DNA from: Cycas panzhihuaensis
Lineage: Eukaryota > Cycadophyta
Assembly (NCBI GenBank): GCA_023213395.1
Contig: CM041465.1
Span: 167,903,741 to 167,967,740 of the forward strand
Direction: 5' to 3'
DNA length: 64,000 nucleotides
The translations under genes were made by a program, and so were the position numbers. Numbering within the stretch: the stretch's first letter is position 1; each line of letters begins with the position of its first letter. The notes under the pieces were generated by a model. The model was not told where the DNA came from. It made no database searches and was given only the letters and a program-made list of their open reading frames with translations. Below are positions 49,326 to 61,682 of this stretch, piece after piece.

Positions 49326-51299
49326 TGGTAACTTCTATGGTAAGAATTTAGAGCAGGTCTTCTCCACTAAGATCCTTCCCACATAGGATTCCAATTGTTC
49401 CACCTAACTCAACTCTTATTTACTATGTATCCATCTCATATATAACCATCTAAGCTCCTCATTTCCATGAGACCTCTATTATATTCCTCATTTCATATCC
49501 CTTATCCACGTCAAGTCATCTCCCTATTCCTAAATAATTATCTCTATTTAAGAGTTAATCCTTATAGACATAATTTGGAAGTAGTATAAAATATCTCAAG
49601 AAAAATGAACCTATAACTCAAAAACCCTAAGTTATAGCAAATATATGGCCTATTAGTTTAGTATAAAAGGATATTAATAGTGTTTAAAGGTAGACATAAA
49701 GAAAAAGGATATAAATTTCTCTATAGTGAGGGTTATTCCATTAGAGAAATAGGTTCTAAGGGATAAATACATTCTACTAGAAAGACACCATATGGAACAA
49801 AACTATAAAGCATGATAACATTAATACAAGAAACACCAATAGGTACTTTTAAATCATTAAAAACCTTGAATGGAAATAGATTTAAATAACCACCAATCTT
49901 AAGAGATAACCTATGGTATTTATTGAAGCTCAAATTTAAAAATACTTTAAGAATGATTCATGCCAAGAAGGAAAAAACTACTACAATTTATCAAAGATTG
50001 ATCCATGACCAAGTTGACCAAATGTAACCAAGCCCCAAGTGCATGCACAAAGTTTAAGTGGAAGGTGAATCATGGTTGAAGCATCATCCATCTATTACCA
50101 TGCTTTAAGGGTAAATTATATTAAAAAGAGAGAGGGAATTTTTACATGCCATCTCCTCTAAATAGACAACAACACCTTTAAAATTGAGAAAATGTTAAGT
50201 ATTTTATAATTATGATGTCAAAATAATTAGAATAATGTTATAAAATATGGATTTTATGTAAAGTTTCTTATTGATTTAAAAACAAGCGGTTGTGGATCCC
50301 AAAGAGACATTGTATGAAGTTGTTATGATGGCTTGAATTTTGTAGTCCTAAATATAGATTATTAGAGGCCAACTTTATGAATAACCCTAGATTAACATAT
50401 TGTGAAAATTTTTATGACATTAGATGTGCAACCTATATAAGGAGCGGTTAGGACATATGTAAGATTATGCTTTTGAATTTTGTATTTGTTTATTCAGTCC
50501 TTTAGGAGAAGGCTTTATTTAGGAGGCTCCCTTACCTCAAAGAGGGATAAACTTTTGTTGAGGACTCATATGAAGGTTTTATGGAAGACTCTTATAAAAT
50601 ATTTGTAATAAAGATACATTTTATTATTGGACATATATATATATATTATGAAGTTGCCATTTTTGTTATTATTTCATTTCCTTGTGCATTATTATAATTG
50701 ATACCATATCATTTTTTTCTTCTTTTCAATGTAATTTGGAGTGATTATTATCATTCTTTTGCTTCTATATTTTGGTAATTGATAGTAATTGAGTGTTCCT
50801 AATGTTATATATTATTATAATCAATGAAAGACATCATAGGATCTCCCGCATATATGATGCATTTTATATTTCATTATTAAAAATTTATGTATATAGTCCT
50901 AACCACACTGTAGATTGGTCTATTACTCAAGTATAATTTGGAGTGGATTTTTAAATATAATATATTTAGATATTAGACTAAAAGATAAAGTAGGTCAAAA
51001 ATGAGTCCACATGGAACTTGTAGAGACTATGTAAGAGACATATATATATATATTTATTGGGCATGGTTAGGTTAAGGACAATTATCCTTTTAAGAAGGAG
51101 AAAAATATAATACCCTCCTTAGTATCCATTATATATGATTCATTATATATTACATTTCCTCATGTATTTCTTTGTATTATGATGTAATCATCATTTATGA
51201 TAAATAAGAGTTAGCAAAGATCCTTATTAGGTATGTGAGATATACCTTAATACTTTTTTATATTTTATAGTATAATACTACATTATATAAGAGATGAGA
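49326..51299. other. Unassigned decayed stretch
   Basis: No domain recognised. A TATA-like CCTATATAAGG at about 50,430 and AATAAAG near 50,608 hint at an LTR remnant between roughly 50,300 and 50,650. The frame at 49,733-49,933 (minus) matches nothing I know. Confidence 0.4.
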
Positions 51300-51915
51300 G
51301 GCCTATGTGCATATGATACTACATGCAAATATTTTGTAGGGAAAGTGCATGTGTATTATAAATTATGTAAATAATAATCTAGATAATAATAAAATATGAC
51401 CATGTTACTCATGGGAGGGGAAAAAGTAAGAGAGCAAGTGAAAGATAAATTCCTAGGAGTATAGTATTAGAAGTCATGACACTTATACTTATTTCCCTCT
51501 TTAATAAAACCATTTGGTTATTAATATAATTTAATAGGTAAGATAACCAAATCCATACTTATATATGTATTTATCCCATCTAAAGTTGACCATTATAATT
51601 AAGGAAGAGGAAGAGAAGTGGGTATCTTATGCTCCCATGTAGAGGGCCCCAGACTAGACATTCAAAATACATTAATTAATTAGTAGATAAAATATACACA
51701 AAAGAAGAAAATTTTAGAAATAAAAATTGGAAGGAATTCCCTAAGCACCAAATTTCCATATTTAGTTATAAACCCATTGTAAAATTAAGCATACATAATA
51801 AGACAGTGGTGTCCCCTATTGATATATATCAAAATAGGTCCTCTTAAAAATACTGACTTCCTAATATTAATAAAACTAATTTCTACTCAATAGTTTTGGG
51901 ATTATTACAATCCCT
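51300..51915 (-). mobile_element. Probable gypsy LTR, minus orientation
   Basis: On the minus strand a purine run (aagggaggga) is followed by TGTAATAATCCC, the usual start of many plant gypsy 3' LTRs. A TATA-like TATATAAG lies near 51,560 (minus). The far end is not fixed. Confidence 0.45.
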
Positions 51916-53200
51916 CCCTTATTTAGAAAATACTTAGACCTTGAAGCATTATTATTTCTCACTTATGGATCTTAGATATATATTTTCTTGAATGTTGTTA
52001 TGCACAAGTATGAAAGATGTAACACATATCTTTAATCCACCTACTAAGGCCAAAATATCATAAGCATTGGGTTTACCTTTATGTCATCTTATTAAAGAAA
52101 CTCTCATGTATCTTGTTTATGATGGTACGTTGTTTAAGATGGCCTTTATATAAGACTTTGCACTTGAATAATCTTAGGATCTATGTATATTGACTTCAAC
52201 TTACTTGAGGCTTTACCTTCCATTTACACATTATGTTCATTTATAGTTATCCTTGAAAGGGGAGTAGAGGAATACAAAGGAAGGATATGAATTATGGAAA
52301 TGATATTAAAGAAGTTGATGCAATAAATTCAAAGAATAAATAATTAAAGACTAAAGGTAGCGAGGTAAGTTTAGTAAGATTGATCTGAATTTGAATGGAA
52401 AAGTGAAGACTTAATCCAATTGAAACAAATCCAGAACAAATTCATAATAATATTACATTAATTTAAATTTTCTCTTACAAATTCCTTCTGTTTGTGCTCT
52501 ATTGAGCATGCGAAGGACTGCTACAACAAGTTGGGAGAGAAGAAAAGAGTGCAGGACACTTTTTGGGCTGTTGCATATTCTTTGGAACCACTGTCACTAA
52601 AGTTTGCATAGAGTTTTGGTTGCTGATAACAAAAAAAAATCTCTTTTCCTGGTGAAGAAATCCATCGATGTCTCTTTCTTGGACTGTTGCAGCTACTATT
52701 TTCCTTCCTTGGCTACAACTTCACTTTCTTGGCTCTTTTTCTATACCCATAATAGATTTTTGGCGCTGCTTTATTGCTTCTTATGCACTTCCATCATTTC
52801 CTCTCTCCTGCGTAGATTCTACATTTTTGGAGCCATTCTTTCTCAAGCAGAAAGTAATTTTAGAGAATCTTTCCTCTTGTCTTGCTCCTGGTACTGTGTC
52901 TATGGCTGCTGGCATCCTCTATCTTCTCCTCCGTCTTGAGATATTACTGTTATAAACCTTATAATGAGTGTTTCTTCTGCAACGGGTTTTTTATTTTTTT
53001 TGTTCTTTAATAGATTCAAAACGGCTAAAGAAATCCTAATTAAATCCATTTAATTAGGAGGTTTTTCTCTTTAATCATGTAGAGGAAATGTGTGAAAAGA
53101 TTCTCCTAAAATTCCATGTGAAATAGACTTCATTTACCCTGCCAAAAATGCTACTATTTTTTAATTTTTCTGTTTTTCATTTTCCTGTAGTCTACAGAGT
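51916..53200. other. Unassigned stretch
   Basis: Possibly the decayed interior of the reverse gypsy element, then unknown sequence. The overlapping plus frames at 52,604-52,939 and 52,668-52,955 show no domain; a hydrophobic look comes from T-rich codons. Confidence 0.4.
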
Positions 53201-53210
53201 TGCACCTCAG

Positions 53211-53285
53211 TCAGCAGGGTTGCACCTGCAGTCAGTAGGATTGCACCTGTAGTTGCACTTAATTTCTCTTGCCGTTGCACTTGCA
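53211..53285. repeat. Degenerate 21-22-bp tandem repeat
   Basis: Units GTTGCACCTGCAGTCAGTAGG with changes, about three copies, then further TTGCACTTG pieces to 53,325. Confidence 0.65.
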
Positions 53286-53350
53286 AACTACGTGGTTGCA
53301 GTTCGTTGCACTTGTAGACTAGTCGATTGTACTTAGTTATACTTGAAGAA

Positions 53351-53448
53351 TCTAAATCAATACAATCTACCTATCATATGTCTTATGGAACCTAAGTTAA
53401 TATACCACATATCATTGGATCTTGTTTCATGCTATTGACTAACATGTA
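53351..53448 (-). repeat. Left arm of a 98-bp inverted repeat
   Basis: The reverse complement equals 55,415-55,512 at 97 of 98 positions. Its minus strand reads MWYINLGSIRHMIGRLY, a copia protease start (usual WYLDSGASRHMTG, with the catalytic Asp here Asn). Outside the 98 bp the two loci differ at once. Confidence 0.92.
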
Positions 53449-54254
53449 ATAAATAAGAAATTTAAGGTAGCTAACTAGAGCTAGGAAACAAGCATCTTCA
53501 ACCTATATTTAATGCAAAATATAATAAAATAGCCAAAAATAAAACTAACCACTAGGCATGATTCTGTTCTATTATTGAACATTTATTTTTTAGTCACCTC
53601 ATTGAGATTGAGGTTAGTTGTAGCTAGTGCTAGCCCAATCGAAGATAGTAATGAAGATATTTAGATAAACTATAACTCCTCTTAATAAGCTTTTATGATT
53701 TGATTTCATTAATACTTGACATCAAATGAAAGAGAACATTGCTCGGCTATCTCGATGTTGCTACCAAAATAGGAATTATACTCATCTCTAGATAACCATT
53801 CTTTGGAAGGCTAATATGACCTAGGATACCAACACAAAGGGAGTTCCCTTTAGAGCTTGTCCTTATTCTTGCTTTAGGCCTTATGCTTCTTATTGGATTA
53901 CTCTGTCCCTTATTGAGATTTTCTATCCAAAGTATGAGAATATGAGCCTCATCATCTTCATAAGTCATAACAACTTTACTATCTATAATGATGTTCATAA
54001 AGGGTCCATATTCCATGTTCTCTACAACCAAAGTGAATATGGAAGAAGCTAGAGAGGATAGGATAATCCTTCTATCTTGTGCCATGATGGTACATGCCAT
54101 AACCTAAAGTTAATCCTCTTTTATCCCACATCACTTCCAATCTCTAGGCACATTCCTTTATGGTATTACATTCTAATAGAGCATCTCTAGTTTCTATTTC
54201 TACTAGAGATTTCATCAAGGATATGAGATGCATCTCCTCTAAAGTACTGACATG
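53449..54254. other. Unassigned stretch between repeat arm and CopC
   Basis: Holds a 117-codon minus frame (53,747-54,100) with no recognised domain. It may be part of an inverted copia piece, but I see no gag or pol motif. Confidence 0.4.
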
Positions 54255-54552
54255 TGAAAAGGGTTAATGTCACAAGGTCACTACATTAGTTGATTATTTC
54301 TAAAAAGGGTCTTAAGTAAACTTTAAATTAGATCACTTAAGTGAAATACACTTTCATGTGCATTATGTGTAATTTAATTTCACCTAACTCTAATGCTCCC
54401 TCTCTCAATATAAAAGTAAAATCTCAATGGAGGAGATTCATTCTTACCTCCCCATTTTGTGAGAGCTACTTTCTTTCTCTCAAGTCTCTCTTGCTCCCAT
54501 GTTTGCCTTTGTGTTTAGTACATGGAGATGAAGGATGGATCCAATCTTTTTA
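54255..54552 (+). mobile_element. CopC LTR (CopA family)
   Basis: 298 bp starting TGAAAAGGGTTAAT, matching the CopA and CopB LTRs. TATA-like AATATAAAAG near 54,408. It is followed by a primer site. Confidence 0.85.
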
Positions 54553-54554
54553 TG

Positions 54555-54566
54555 TTGTATCAGAGC
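54555..54566 (+). promoter_or_regulatory. CopC primer-binding site
   Basis: TTGTATCAGAGC, one mismatch from the initiator-Met-tRNA site. Confidence 0.8.
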
Positions 54567-55414
54567 TTGCTTCCTTCATATTCCTCACTTACACTTGCAA
54601 TGGAGCCATCACTTCCTTTTCCCCCATAATACATATGGTGAAGGAGATTGTGAAAGTAGATTTAGAAATATTTTTAAGTTATTATGATAGCATATTTTGT
54701 ATTATTTGCTTTCCATTTCTCTTTTACAGGTTTGGAAGCACAATACAAGGAGTTCTAAGGCCTAAGGATTCCAATCCTTTGGTGGCCATTCATGCTATCT
54801 TATTTTTCTTTTTCTTTCCCCTTTTTTTGTCTATTTAATAAGAGGAAATGCTGCCAAAAGTTTTTTAGCATTTAGAAGAATGATTGTAAGGGGAGGTTTT
54901 ACCCTTTTTTTTTTTAAAGAATTTTGCCCCATTTAAAATATCCATCATTATATGCTCTCACCTTGCCCATATTGGGATCCTAGTGATAAAAAAATAATGG
55001 AAATTTCATATGGTATCATGTGTTAATGAGATATTAGCAAGCTAAAATTTTTGTAGAAATAAAATTTTCTTGCTGAACTTCATAGGTCTGTAAAATATTC
55101 TACAAAGCTCCAATTGATGTGATTCCAATTGTTAAAGATGAGTCTCTAAGTCTTCTTTCTATCATAAAAACTACCACCCAATTTTGATGTTGTATGAGGA
55201 AGTTATTGCTATTTTAGTAAACAACAATTATTTTTAGTAAAAATTCTAGAAAAATATAATCTCCTAACTTTGTGGGGTTGCCAAAAGCTTTTTAGAATGC
55301 ATTTGGACCTGATTCCACTTCTTAAAGATGATGCTCTGAGTCTATTTTGTACCACAAAAACTGACAATCTATTTCATCATCGTGGGAGAAAGTTATTGCT
55401 AATTTAATAAAGGC
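54567..55414 (+). other. CopC leader, truncated
   Basis: Matches the CopB leader 61,683-62,520, including both copies of the roughly 190-bp module (near 55,080 and 55,270). It ends abruptly at 55,414, where unrelated copia sequence (CopD) begins. The frame 54,341-54,838 spans the LTR and leader and is not a gene. Confidence 0.8.
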
Positions 55415-55512
55415 TACATGTTAGTCAATAGCATGAAACAAGATCCAATGATATGTGGTATATTAACTTAGGTTCCATAAGATATATGATAGGTAGATTG
55501 TATTGATTTAGA
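55415..55512 (+). repeat. Right arm of the 98-bp inverted repeat
   Basis: Pairs with 53,351-53,448. It begins exactly at the CopC/CopD junction. Confidence 0.92.
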
Positions 55513-56740
55513 CATATGTAAGAAGCTATCACCCATACATTTATTTTAGGTGACAAAAATATACTAACTATCAAAGGCATAAGAGAAGTCTCTATAATTA
55601 CTCCTAATTATAGTGATTATTATATGGAGAATGTATTATATATGCTAAGTTTGAAAATAAATTTGATCTCTATTAACTAAATTAAGGATAATGGCATGAG
55701 TGTTCTCTTTAAGGATGGGAAAGCCTTAATCAATGATTAAGAAGAAAAGACAATCATAGAAGGTGTAAGGGATAACCGTCTTTATAGGCTCTTAAGTAAG
55801 TTTGTAAACTAAAAGGCTTATTTGACCACTGACATAACTAATAAGATTCAATTATAGCATGAAAAGTTAGGACATTTGCATTTCTATGGCCTTTGGATGA
55901 TGAATAAATTAAATATGGTGTATGGTCTCTTAAAATTTAAGGCAAAAAAGGGTACTTATAAACCTTGTATATTTGGAAAGTATCATAGGGTAATATTTTG
56001 AAAAGGAAAGTATTAGAGAGTAACTAAAAAATTGAGCCTAATCTACTTTGATATCTATGGTCCTATGCCAATCACTTTACTTGGAGAAGCAAGGTATTTC
56101 ATGACTTTCATTGATGATTTTTCAAGAAAAGTATGGGTTTATCTATTAAAAGAAATGTCTTAGGCATTTAACATATTTAAGGAATTCAAAGTGAAAGTGG
56201 AGAATGAAAATGGATAAATAATTAAAATACTGAGATTAGATATTAGGGGAGAGAATACTTCTAAAGAATTTATCTAGTTTTGTAAAATTTATAGCATAAA
56301 GAAATAATTAATAATAACATATACTCAATAGAATGAAATTGCTAAAAGAATGAATAGAATGCTAGTTGACAGGGCCAAGTCAATCATGAAAGCTAAGAAT
56401 CTTTTAGAAATCTTTTAGGAAGAAGCAATATATATAACAAGTTAATTGATAAATAGGAGTATCACTAAAGTTGTATAAGATAAAATACCTAAAGAAGTAT
56501 AGTCAGGTCATAGGCCTACAACTAGTCATCTTCAAATCTTTGGAAGCATAATGCATATGCAGATTTCCAAATATGAACATTAAAAAGTAGTTTATAAAAG
56601 CTTGAAAAGTATTCTTATTAGGTACAATGAAGAGATAAAAGTGTATTGGATATATAAGATGATAACTAGAAAGGTTCATATAACTAAGGAGGTTATCTTT
56701 GAAGGAGATGACAAACAATTTAAATAAATCATCTCCAAAG
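55415..56740 (+). pseudogene. CopD protease to integrase (a second copia family)
   Basis: Plus strand. Protease start MWYINLGSIRYMIGRLY (55,440-55,510), then LGDKN and VLYMLSLKINLISIN. GAG-pre-integrase HEKLGHLHFYGLWMMNKL near 55,860. Integrase LIYFDIYGPMPIT (first Asp), FIDDFSRKVWVYLLKEMS, LRLDIRGENTSKEF (second Asp), then AKRMNRMLVDRAKSIMKAKN, and a late segment VIFEGDD near 56,705. The sequence differs clearly from CopA, so it is another lineage. About 25 stops, nearly all explained as Gln or Trp codons changed by one transition. Confidence 0.88.
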
Positions 56741-57082
56741 AAGCTAATAAGTAGGTGATAGATCAAGGTTAATATCTATACATCTAGAATATTTGGCAAG
56801 ACAAATGTAAGTAGATTGAGAAATAGGATAAATCTAGTTATTCAAGTTAACAAGTTGTTGAGATAAAGACTAAGCCAATGGAGTAAGAAATTAAGGAAGA
56901 AAATTTTGAAGTTTCTCAAGAGACATAGTTATAACCTAAGTTTGTTCCATCTATCAAATTTCTTAAATGGTATATAAAGACCATTAAGCAAGTTAATTTG
57001 ATTGAGATAAATAGAAAATAAAAAATAAAAAATAAGGTTTGAGATATGTTAGTCTAATAATTTCAATTGGTTATATAAACAT
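56741..57082 (+). other. CopD tail, RT and RNase H missing
   Basis: Only about 340 bp separates the integrase end from the polypurine tract, where RT and RNase H (about 1.8 kb) belong. The remaining sequence reads as a Lys/Glu-rich linker (VEIKTKPM...EIKEENFEVSQE), the usual integrase-RT spacer. Confidence 0.7.
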
Positions 57083-57092
57083 GAAGAGGAAG
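57083..57092 (+). promoter_or_regulatory. CopD polypurine tract
   Basis: GAAGAGGAAG directly before the LTR start. Confidence 0.65.
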
Positions 57093-57500
57093 TGTTGGAA
57101 TTAATATTTAGATAAGGACAAGTTAGATAAGGATAAGTTAGTATATAGAAAGATTGATATATGAGTCATAAGGAGTTACTAAACTCCTAAATGGACTTGT
57201 AACATATGTCATGGAGTTATTAGGTGAGGATGTAATAAGTGTCAATCAGTTATATATTATTTTATGGATTGTTATTGAATCATATTATATATTAAGATAT
57301 ACCATATATGTATTAGAGAGAAGAATGTAGATAGGTCATTCTAAATGATAACTTGAAGGTTATAGATAGACAAATTCTACTTGGTAATTTCTTTCTTATC
57401 TTTCTGATGAATTCATATGTCATTGTTAAGCGATGCTTAGATGCGTTATTATTGATTATTAATTTTAAGTTCCATGTTAGATCCTTTAAAACTTACAACA
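57093..57500 (+). mobile_element. CopD 3' LTR
   Basis: 408 bp with ends TGTTGGAA...TACAACA (inverted TGTTG/CAACA). No 5' partner is in the window. Confidence 0.7.
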
Positions 57501-60500
57501 ATGATAATGGATTAGGGTGAATAATTATGTGAGTGAAATGTATAAAGGATGAAGGAAAAAGTAAGATTAGATAAGAAAAAATAGATACAAGAGGTATGAT
57601 TTGAAAATGGAATGATGAGAAGGATATAAAACATTTCATAAACATAGGAAAGGACCTAAGGAATATATTTTGAAAGATGGGTATGATTATTAGTATATAG
57701 TACAAGTGAGATTAAGGAGTGACACATGTTTAAAGGTAATAAGAAAAATATAGTAAATGAGGGATTGAGAACATAATAAAAATTTTATATAGATACATAT
57801 CATGGAGAGAGGACTAAAAAACATTAGCCATAAAAAGCATTAATGAGCTATATTAATAGGAAAATTAGAAGCTAGTGTATATGGAAATTTGATTGGGGAA
57901 TGTAATATATGAAGTGCAAGTTCAGTAAGAAATAAATACAGGGGTAATGACATATGTAATAAAAGGAAAATAAATTTGGATCTATGAGTGAGCTTAGGGA
58001 ATGAGGGGTTTATAAGGGATGAGTAGGGAATAATAAATATTTGTTCTTTATGGGAAAGAGGTTTTGGCAAAGGCATGTAAGGGTGATATATAAAATATCA
58101 TATGAGGTAAAGTGAGAAACATGTTAAGAAGTGAGAAGGTTATAAGCAAGGTGATTTTGAATATAGAGAGAAAAAATTCAATGCTTTATAGAAGAAGTAT
58201 ACAATGATATAACTAAGGGATGAAACTTATTGAAAAAAGAGTGGAGGATGAGGAATATGGAGGTGGTGATAAAGGGATTCCCTAAGGAAATAGATATGAA
58301 GAGGTATATTAAGTGGAATAAAATTTTCACCTACTAAAATTAAGGATTTAGGGCTTCAAGTTTTAATTTAGTTATAAGATCTTGTTGTATAAGTGATGAG
58401 GGAATTTTCAAGGCTATAGAGTTTGTAAAATCAAGATGAGTAAGGAAACTTCCAAGAAAGATGGACAAGTGCAAGATATAATCAGAATTTAAAGTAATTG
58501 CCTTTTAAGAGATATCTCATGTTTTAGATTCTTCCTTAAGTTGCTTGTTGATAGTATTTCCTTACTTGATTAATGCATATCACTTAACTTTTCATCATGT
58601 TGTCTATTAATAAGCTCATCACTAGATTTAATATGCTTAGCTACTTCTTTCCTTTTCTCATCCCAATTCCTTATATTTTCCTCAAGACCTTCTAGTTTGG
58701 CTATCAATTTATTTAATGTATCTTATACTCTTAATAAGGATTCCTATCAATTTATTTCTCTATATTCTTCTTGTTATATTTCCATGATACTTGTAAAAGT
58801 TTCATCATTTTTATACTAATTCCCATTTGCCATTTCTAAACCCTTTTACCAAACCTATATAAAATCATCTTGAGAACAAAATCTAATTAGCCTAGGCAAA
58901 AAGCACTTTAGAGACATACTCGAGAGAGTAACCATCTAAATATGGTCTAATAATTAGGTTAAAATATTTTTTGAATCTTTATAGAGTGATTTCAAGGTAA
59001 ACTACAATCTTATCCAACCATTCTATGGGCTAGATTTTTTAATTATGAATGAAAATAAAAATTTATCCCTTATTCTTTAGGATTTCCTTTTAAGTATCAA
59101 AGATAAACTTTAAATAAAATCTAATACATCAATTTGTAACCAAATTATGTCATCTAATAGCTTAAAATAAAGGCCTCTAAACCAAAATTCTAATAGTTAA
59201 GATGAAATCAAATTTTGACACCTATAACAAAAGTTAAGGGTAAAAGGGTGCAACTAGATTGTAAGGAAATAAAAAACTTAATGGAAAAGAGACATTTAGC
59301 CTATTTAAGCTTAGGGCCTAGTCATATGTAGTCATTATATGACTATTGACTATTATAATTAGGGGTAGACTTCAAATATTCATTAAATTTAATTTCATTT
59401 ATAAACTTAAGGAAAAGAAAAATGTATTAAGAAAAAACATTTACCCTTAAAATGCCATTTGAATAGGTCTACATAAAAATTTCATAATATTTATGAATCA
59501 ATACTTTAGTAAATCATGGCATTCTTCTAAGATTGAATGCTTTTGATATGTATAAAATTCCTTTGGTTGCTAATTTACCTTTGTAATAGTAAACAAATCT
59601 ATGTAAATATTCTTAGAGATTCATATTACCCAATGTAACCTTTGAAAGTGTAATTTGTCTTGCATGACTTGACTTAGAACTTAGCGTCAAAGGCCCAAGC
59701 TAAAAAGGGGATTCTAATGACTTTCTCTCAAGGACACATATGTGCCTATATGGTTGTAGGTACAAGAACATAATATGACTCCAATAGATGATTGGGATAT
59801 GTGTAAAAGATAGGGTAAAAGAGAGGAGCAAATGGGCAACTTATGTGGTTAAGCTATGATAAATAAATAATTATGATACAATTAAATAAACATGCAATAC
59901 ATTTACATAATTAGAGTATGAATGAAAAGAATAAAAACTAGAAGGGTTACCAATGAATAAGTGTTCCAAATGATGTTGAATCATTATGATCCTACCCTAC
60001 CCAAGGAGACTTACCTCTACCTATCCTACCCTCTAAATATAGTTATACATCAACTTACTCTAAAGAAAATGAAAGACTGATAGAAGAAGAGATGAAAAAG
60101 AAATTAGACCATAGATTAAGGACCTATTTATGGGTTAGTTGATGGAGACTCTCTCTCTCCTAGTAATACATGTAAATGTGGGAGGTCTATTGGTTCTTGC
60201 ATCTAATTTCAATAAGTATGTGACTCTTAGAGGTGAAGGAAGATAAAAAGAAACTACTCTTAATGAGATGAATGGTACTCACTTAATTCTCCTAACTACG
60301 TACAGTTAGGATAATTACCCACCACTAGGTCACTTAGAACATGGGAAAAATAACCTAACATTAACTATAAGTCTATCCCTACCCCACTGGTGATGAAATT
60401 TAGTAAAGCTTAAATAATCCCTCCTCTTATATAAGTGAGACCTTATCCTTAAATAATATTAGAGAGTAGAGAGAAAATCCTAGATGCAATTATATGCTGT

Positions 60501-61370
60501 TTAGTTAGATGCGTAAAATAAATAAATTATCTAATGGATCTATGACCCATAAGTTTGATGTTACATAACCACTTGTGACCTATGGAACTTACTTAAATAT
60601 GTTTATGTCTAAGGCTATTAATGGTTAATGGTAGTCAATAACGTATATGTGTAAGAAAATTATTAACTACCAATATAATTGAAGACCATTTGTCCTGCTA
60701 ACGATGTTGGTCAAAAGAAGGCCTATTTTGTTTATTTATGCTTGATATTTGTAAAGGAAACTTGTTTTGTATTCTATATCTCATTTGAGATTATACTTCA
60801 GTATACTTTGTTGCTTATAAGCTTTATTTCATGTCTTTATGAGTGCTTATTCTATGTACTTTACATATTTAATCAATAAAGTGAATTATTTACCTTCCTA
60901 TTATATTCTTGAATTCTTGTGAATTATAAGAATGAGGAAGATTACTAGGAAAGAACCTACTAAGTGGTATTATAGTAAGGTATCAAATCTAAGAGAAGTA
61001 GCTATGCAAACCAAAGGGAGAAAAATAAAAAGGGAAAATTTCACTTTCTCTTGGTGAATCTCTTGAACCTTCCCTTTGTAAATCAATTATATTATAGTAT
61101 TTATTATGTCCTTAAGTAGTCAACTTCAAGCAAGTAGTAGATGTCAAAGTCCCATCTATCCCTTTCCCTAGTAGTTAGGTAGAGACCCTATATTAAGGGT
61201 CTTTAAACATCATGGGTATATATTATTCTAGGCTAAGCGTGTGAGGGTATATACATGTACATGAAACAAAGTGGATAACACCACTTACACAGGCCTCAAA
61301 TAGAACTCATCTATAGAAGTGAGCCTCTACATACCTTCAGGTATATCAAAGGACCCTCATAGGCTCCCCT
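57501..61370. other. Unassigned decayed stretch
   Basis: No domain is recognised over 3.9 kb. Two weak hints: a charged, coiled-coil-like minus piece near 58,530-58,830 (KLIAKLEGLEENIRNWDEKR, several stops before it), and a possible LTR end near 60,965 with AATAAAG (60,874) and a primer-site-like TGGTATTATAG. The other frames here are AT-rich chance frames. Confidence 0.4.
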
Positions 61371-61668
61371 TGAAATGGGTTAATCTCATAAGGTTATTAC
61401 ATTAATTGATTATTTCTAAAAAGGGTCTTAAGAGAACTTTAAATTAGATCACTTAAGTGAAATGCACTTTCATGTGCATTATGTGTAATTTCATTTCATC
61501 TAACTCTAATGCTTCCTCTCTTAATATAAAAGTAAAATCTCAATGAAAGAGGCTCATTCTTACCTTCCTATTTTGTGAGAGCTACTCTCTTTCTCTCAAC
61601 TCTCTCTTCCTACCATGTTTACCTTTGTGTTTAGTGCATAGATATGAAAGAGAGATCCACTCTTTTCA
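61371..61668 (+). mobile_element. CopB 5' LTR (CopA family)
   Basis: 298 bp, TGAAATGGG...CTTTTCA. It matches the CopA LTRs in reverse complement. TATA-like AATATAAAAG near 61,523. Confidence 0.88.
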
Positions 61669-61670
61669 TA

Positions 61671-61682
61671 TGGTATCAGATC
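61671..61682 (+). promoter_or_regulatory. CopB primer-binding site
   Basis: TGGTATCAGATC, one mismatch from the initiator-Met-tRNA site; two bases after the LTR. Confidence 0.88.

Noticed and set aside
49326-49344. Primer-binding site after the LTR at 49,012 (TGGTAAC...)
   Set aside because: Only TGGTA matches. An interior with a polypurine tract lies on the left, so this is the 3' LTR and the match is by chance.
52604-52955. Two overlapping plus-strand frames of about 100 codons, possible host gene
   Set aside because: Cys/Ser/Leu-rich from T-rich codons, no domain, no promoter or splice signals, inside TE debris.
53747-54100. 117-codon minus-strand frame
   Set aside because: No recognisable motif. 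Proximity to an inverted copia piece is the only hint; kept as unassigned.
54341-54838. 165-codon frame shared with 23,415-23,717 and 61,625-61,990, possible leader protein
   Set aside because: It starts in the LTR and crosses the primer site. Its conservation equals that of the surrounding non-coding leader, and each copy has a different stop.
53351-55512. DNA transposon with 98-bp terminal inverted repeats
   Set aside because: The right arm continues outward as copia protease coding sequence, so the arm is part of CopD and not a transposon end. No target duplication at the outer edges.
60480-60975. Another copia 5' LTR with a primer site near 60,967
   Set aside because: Polyadenylation-like and primer-like signals are present, but there is no TG start, no partner LTR and no following gag. 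Too weak to call.
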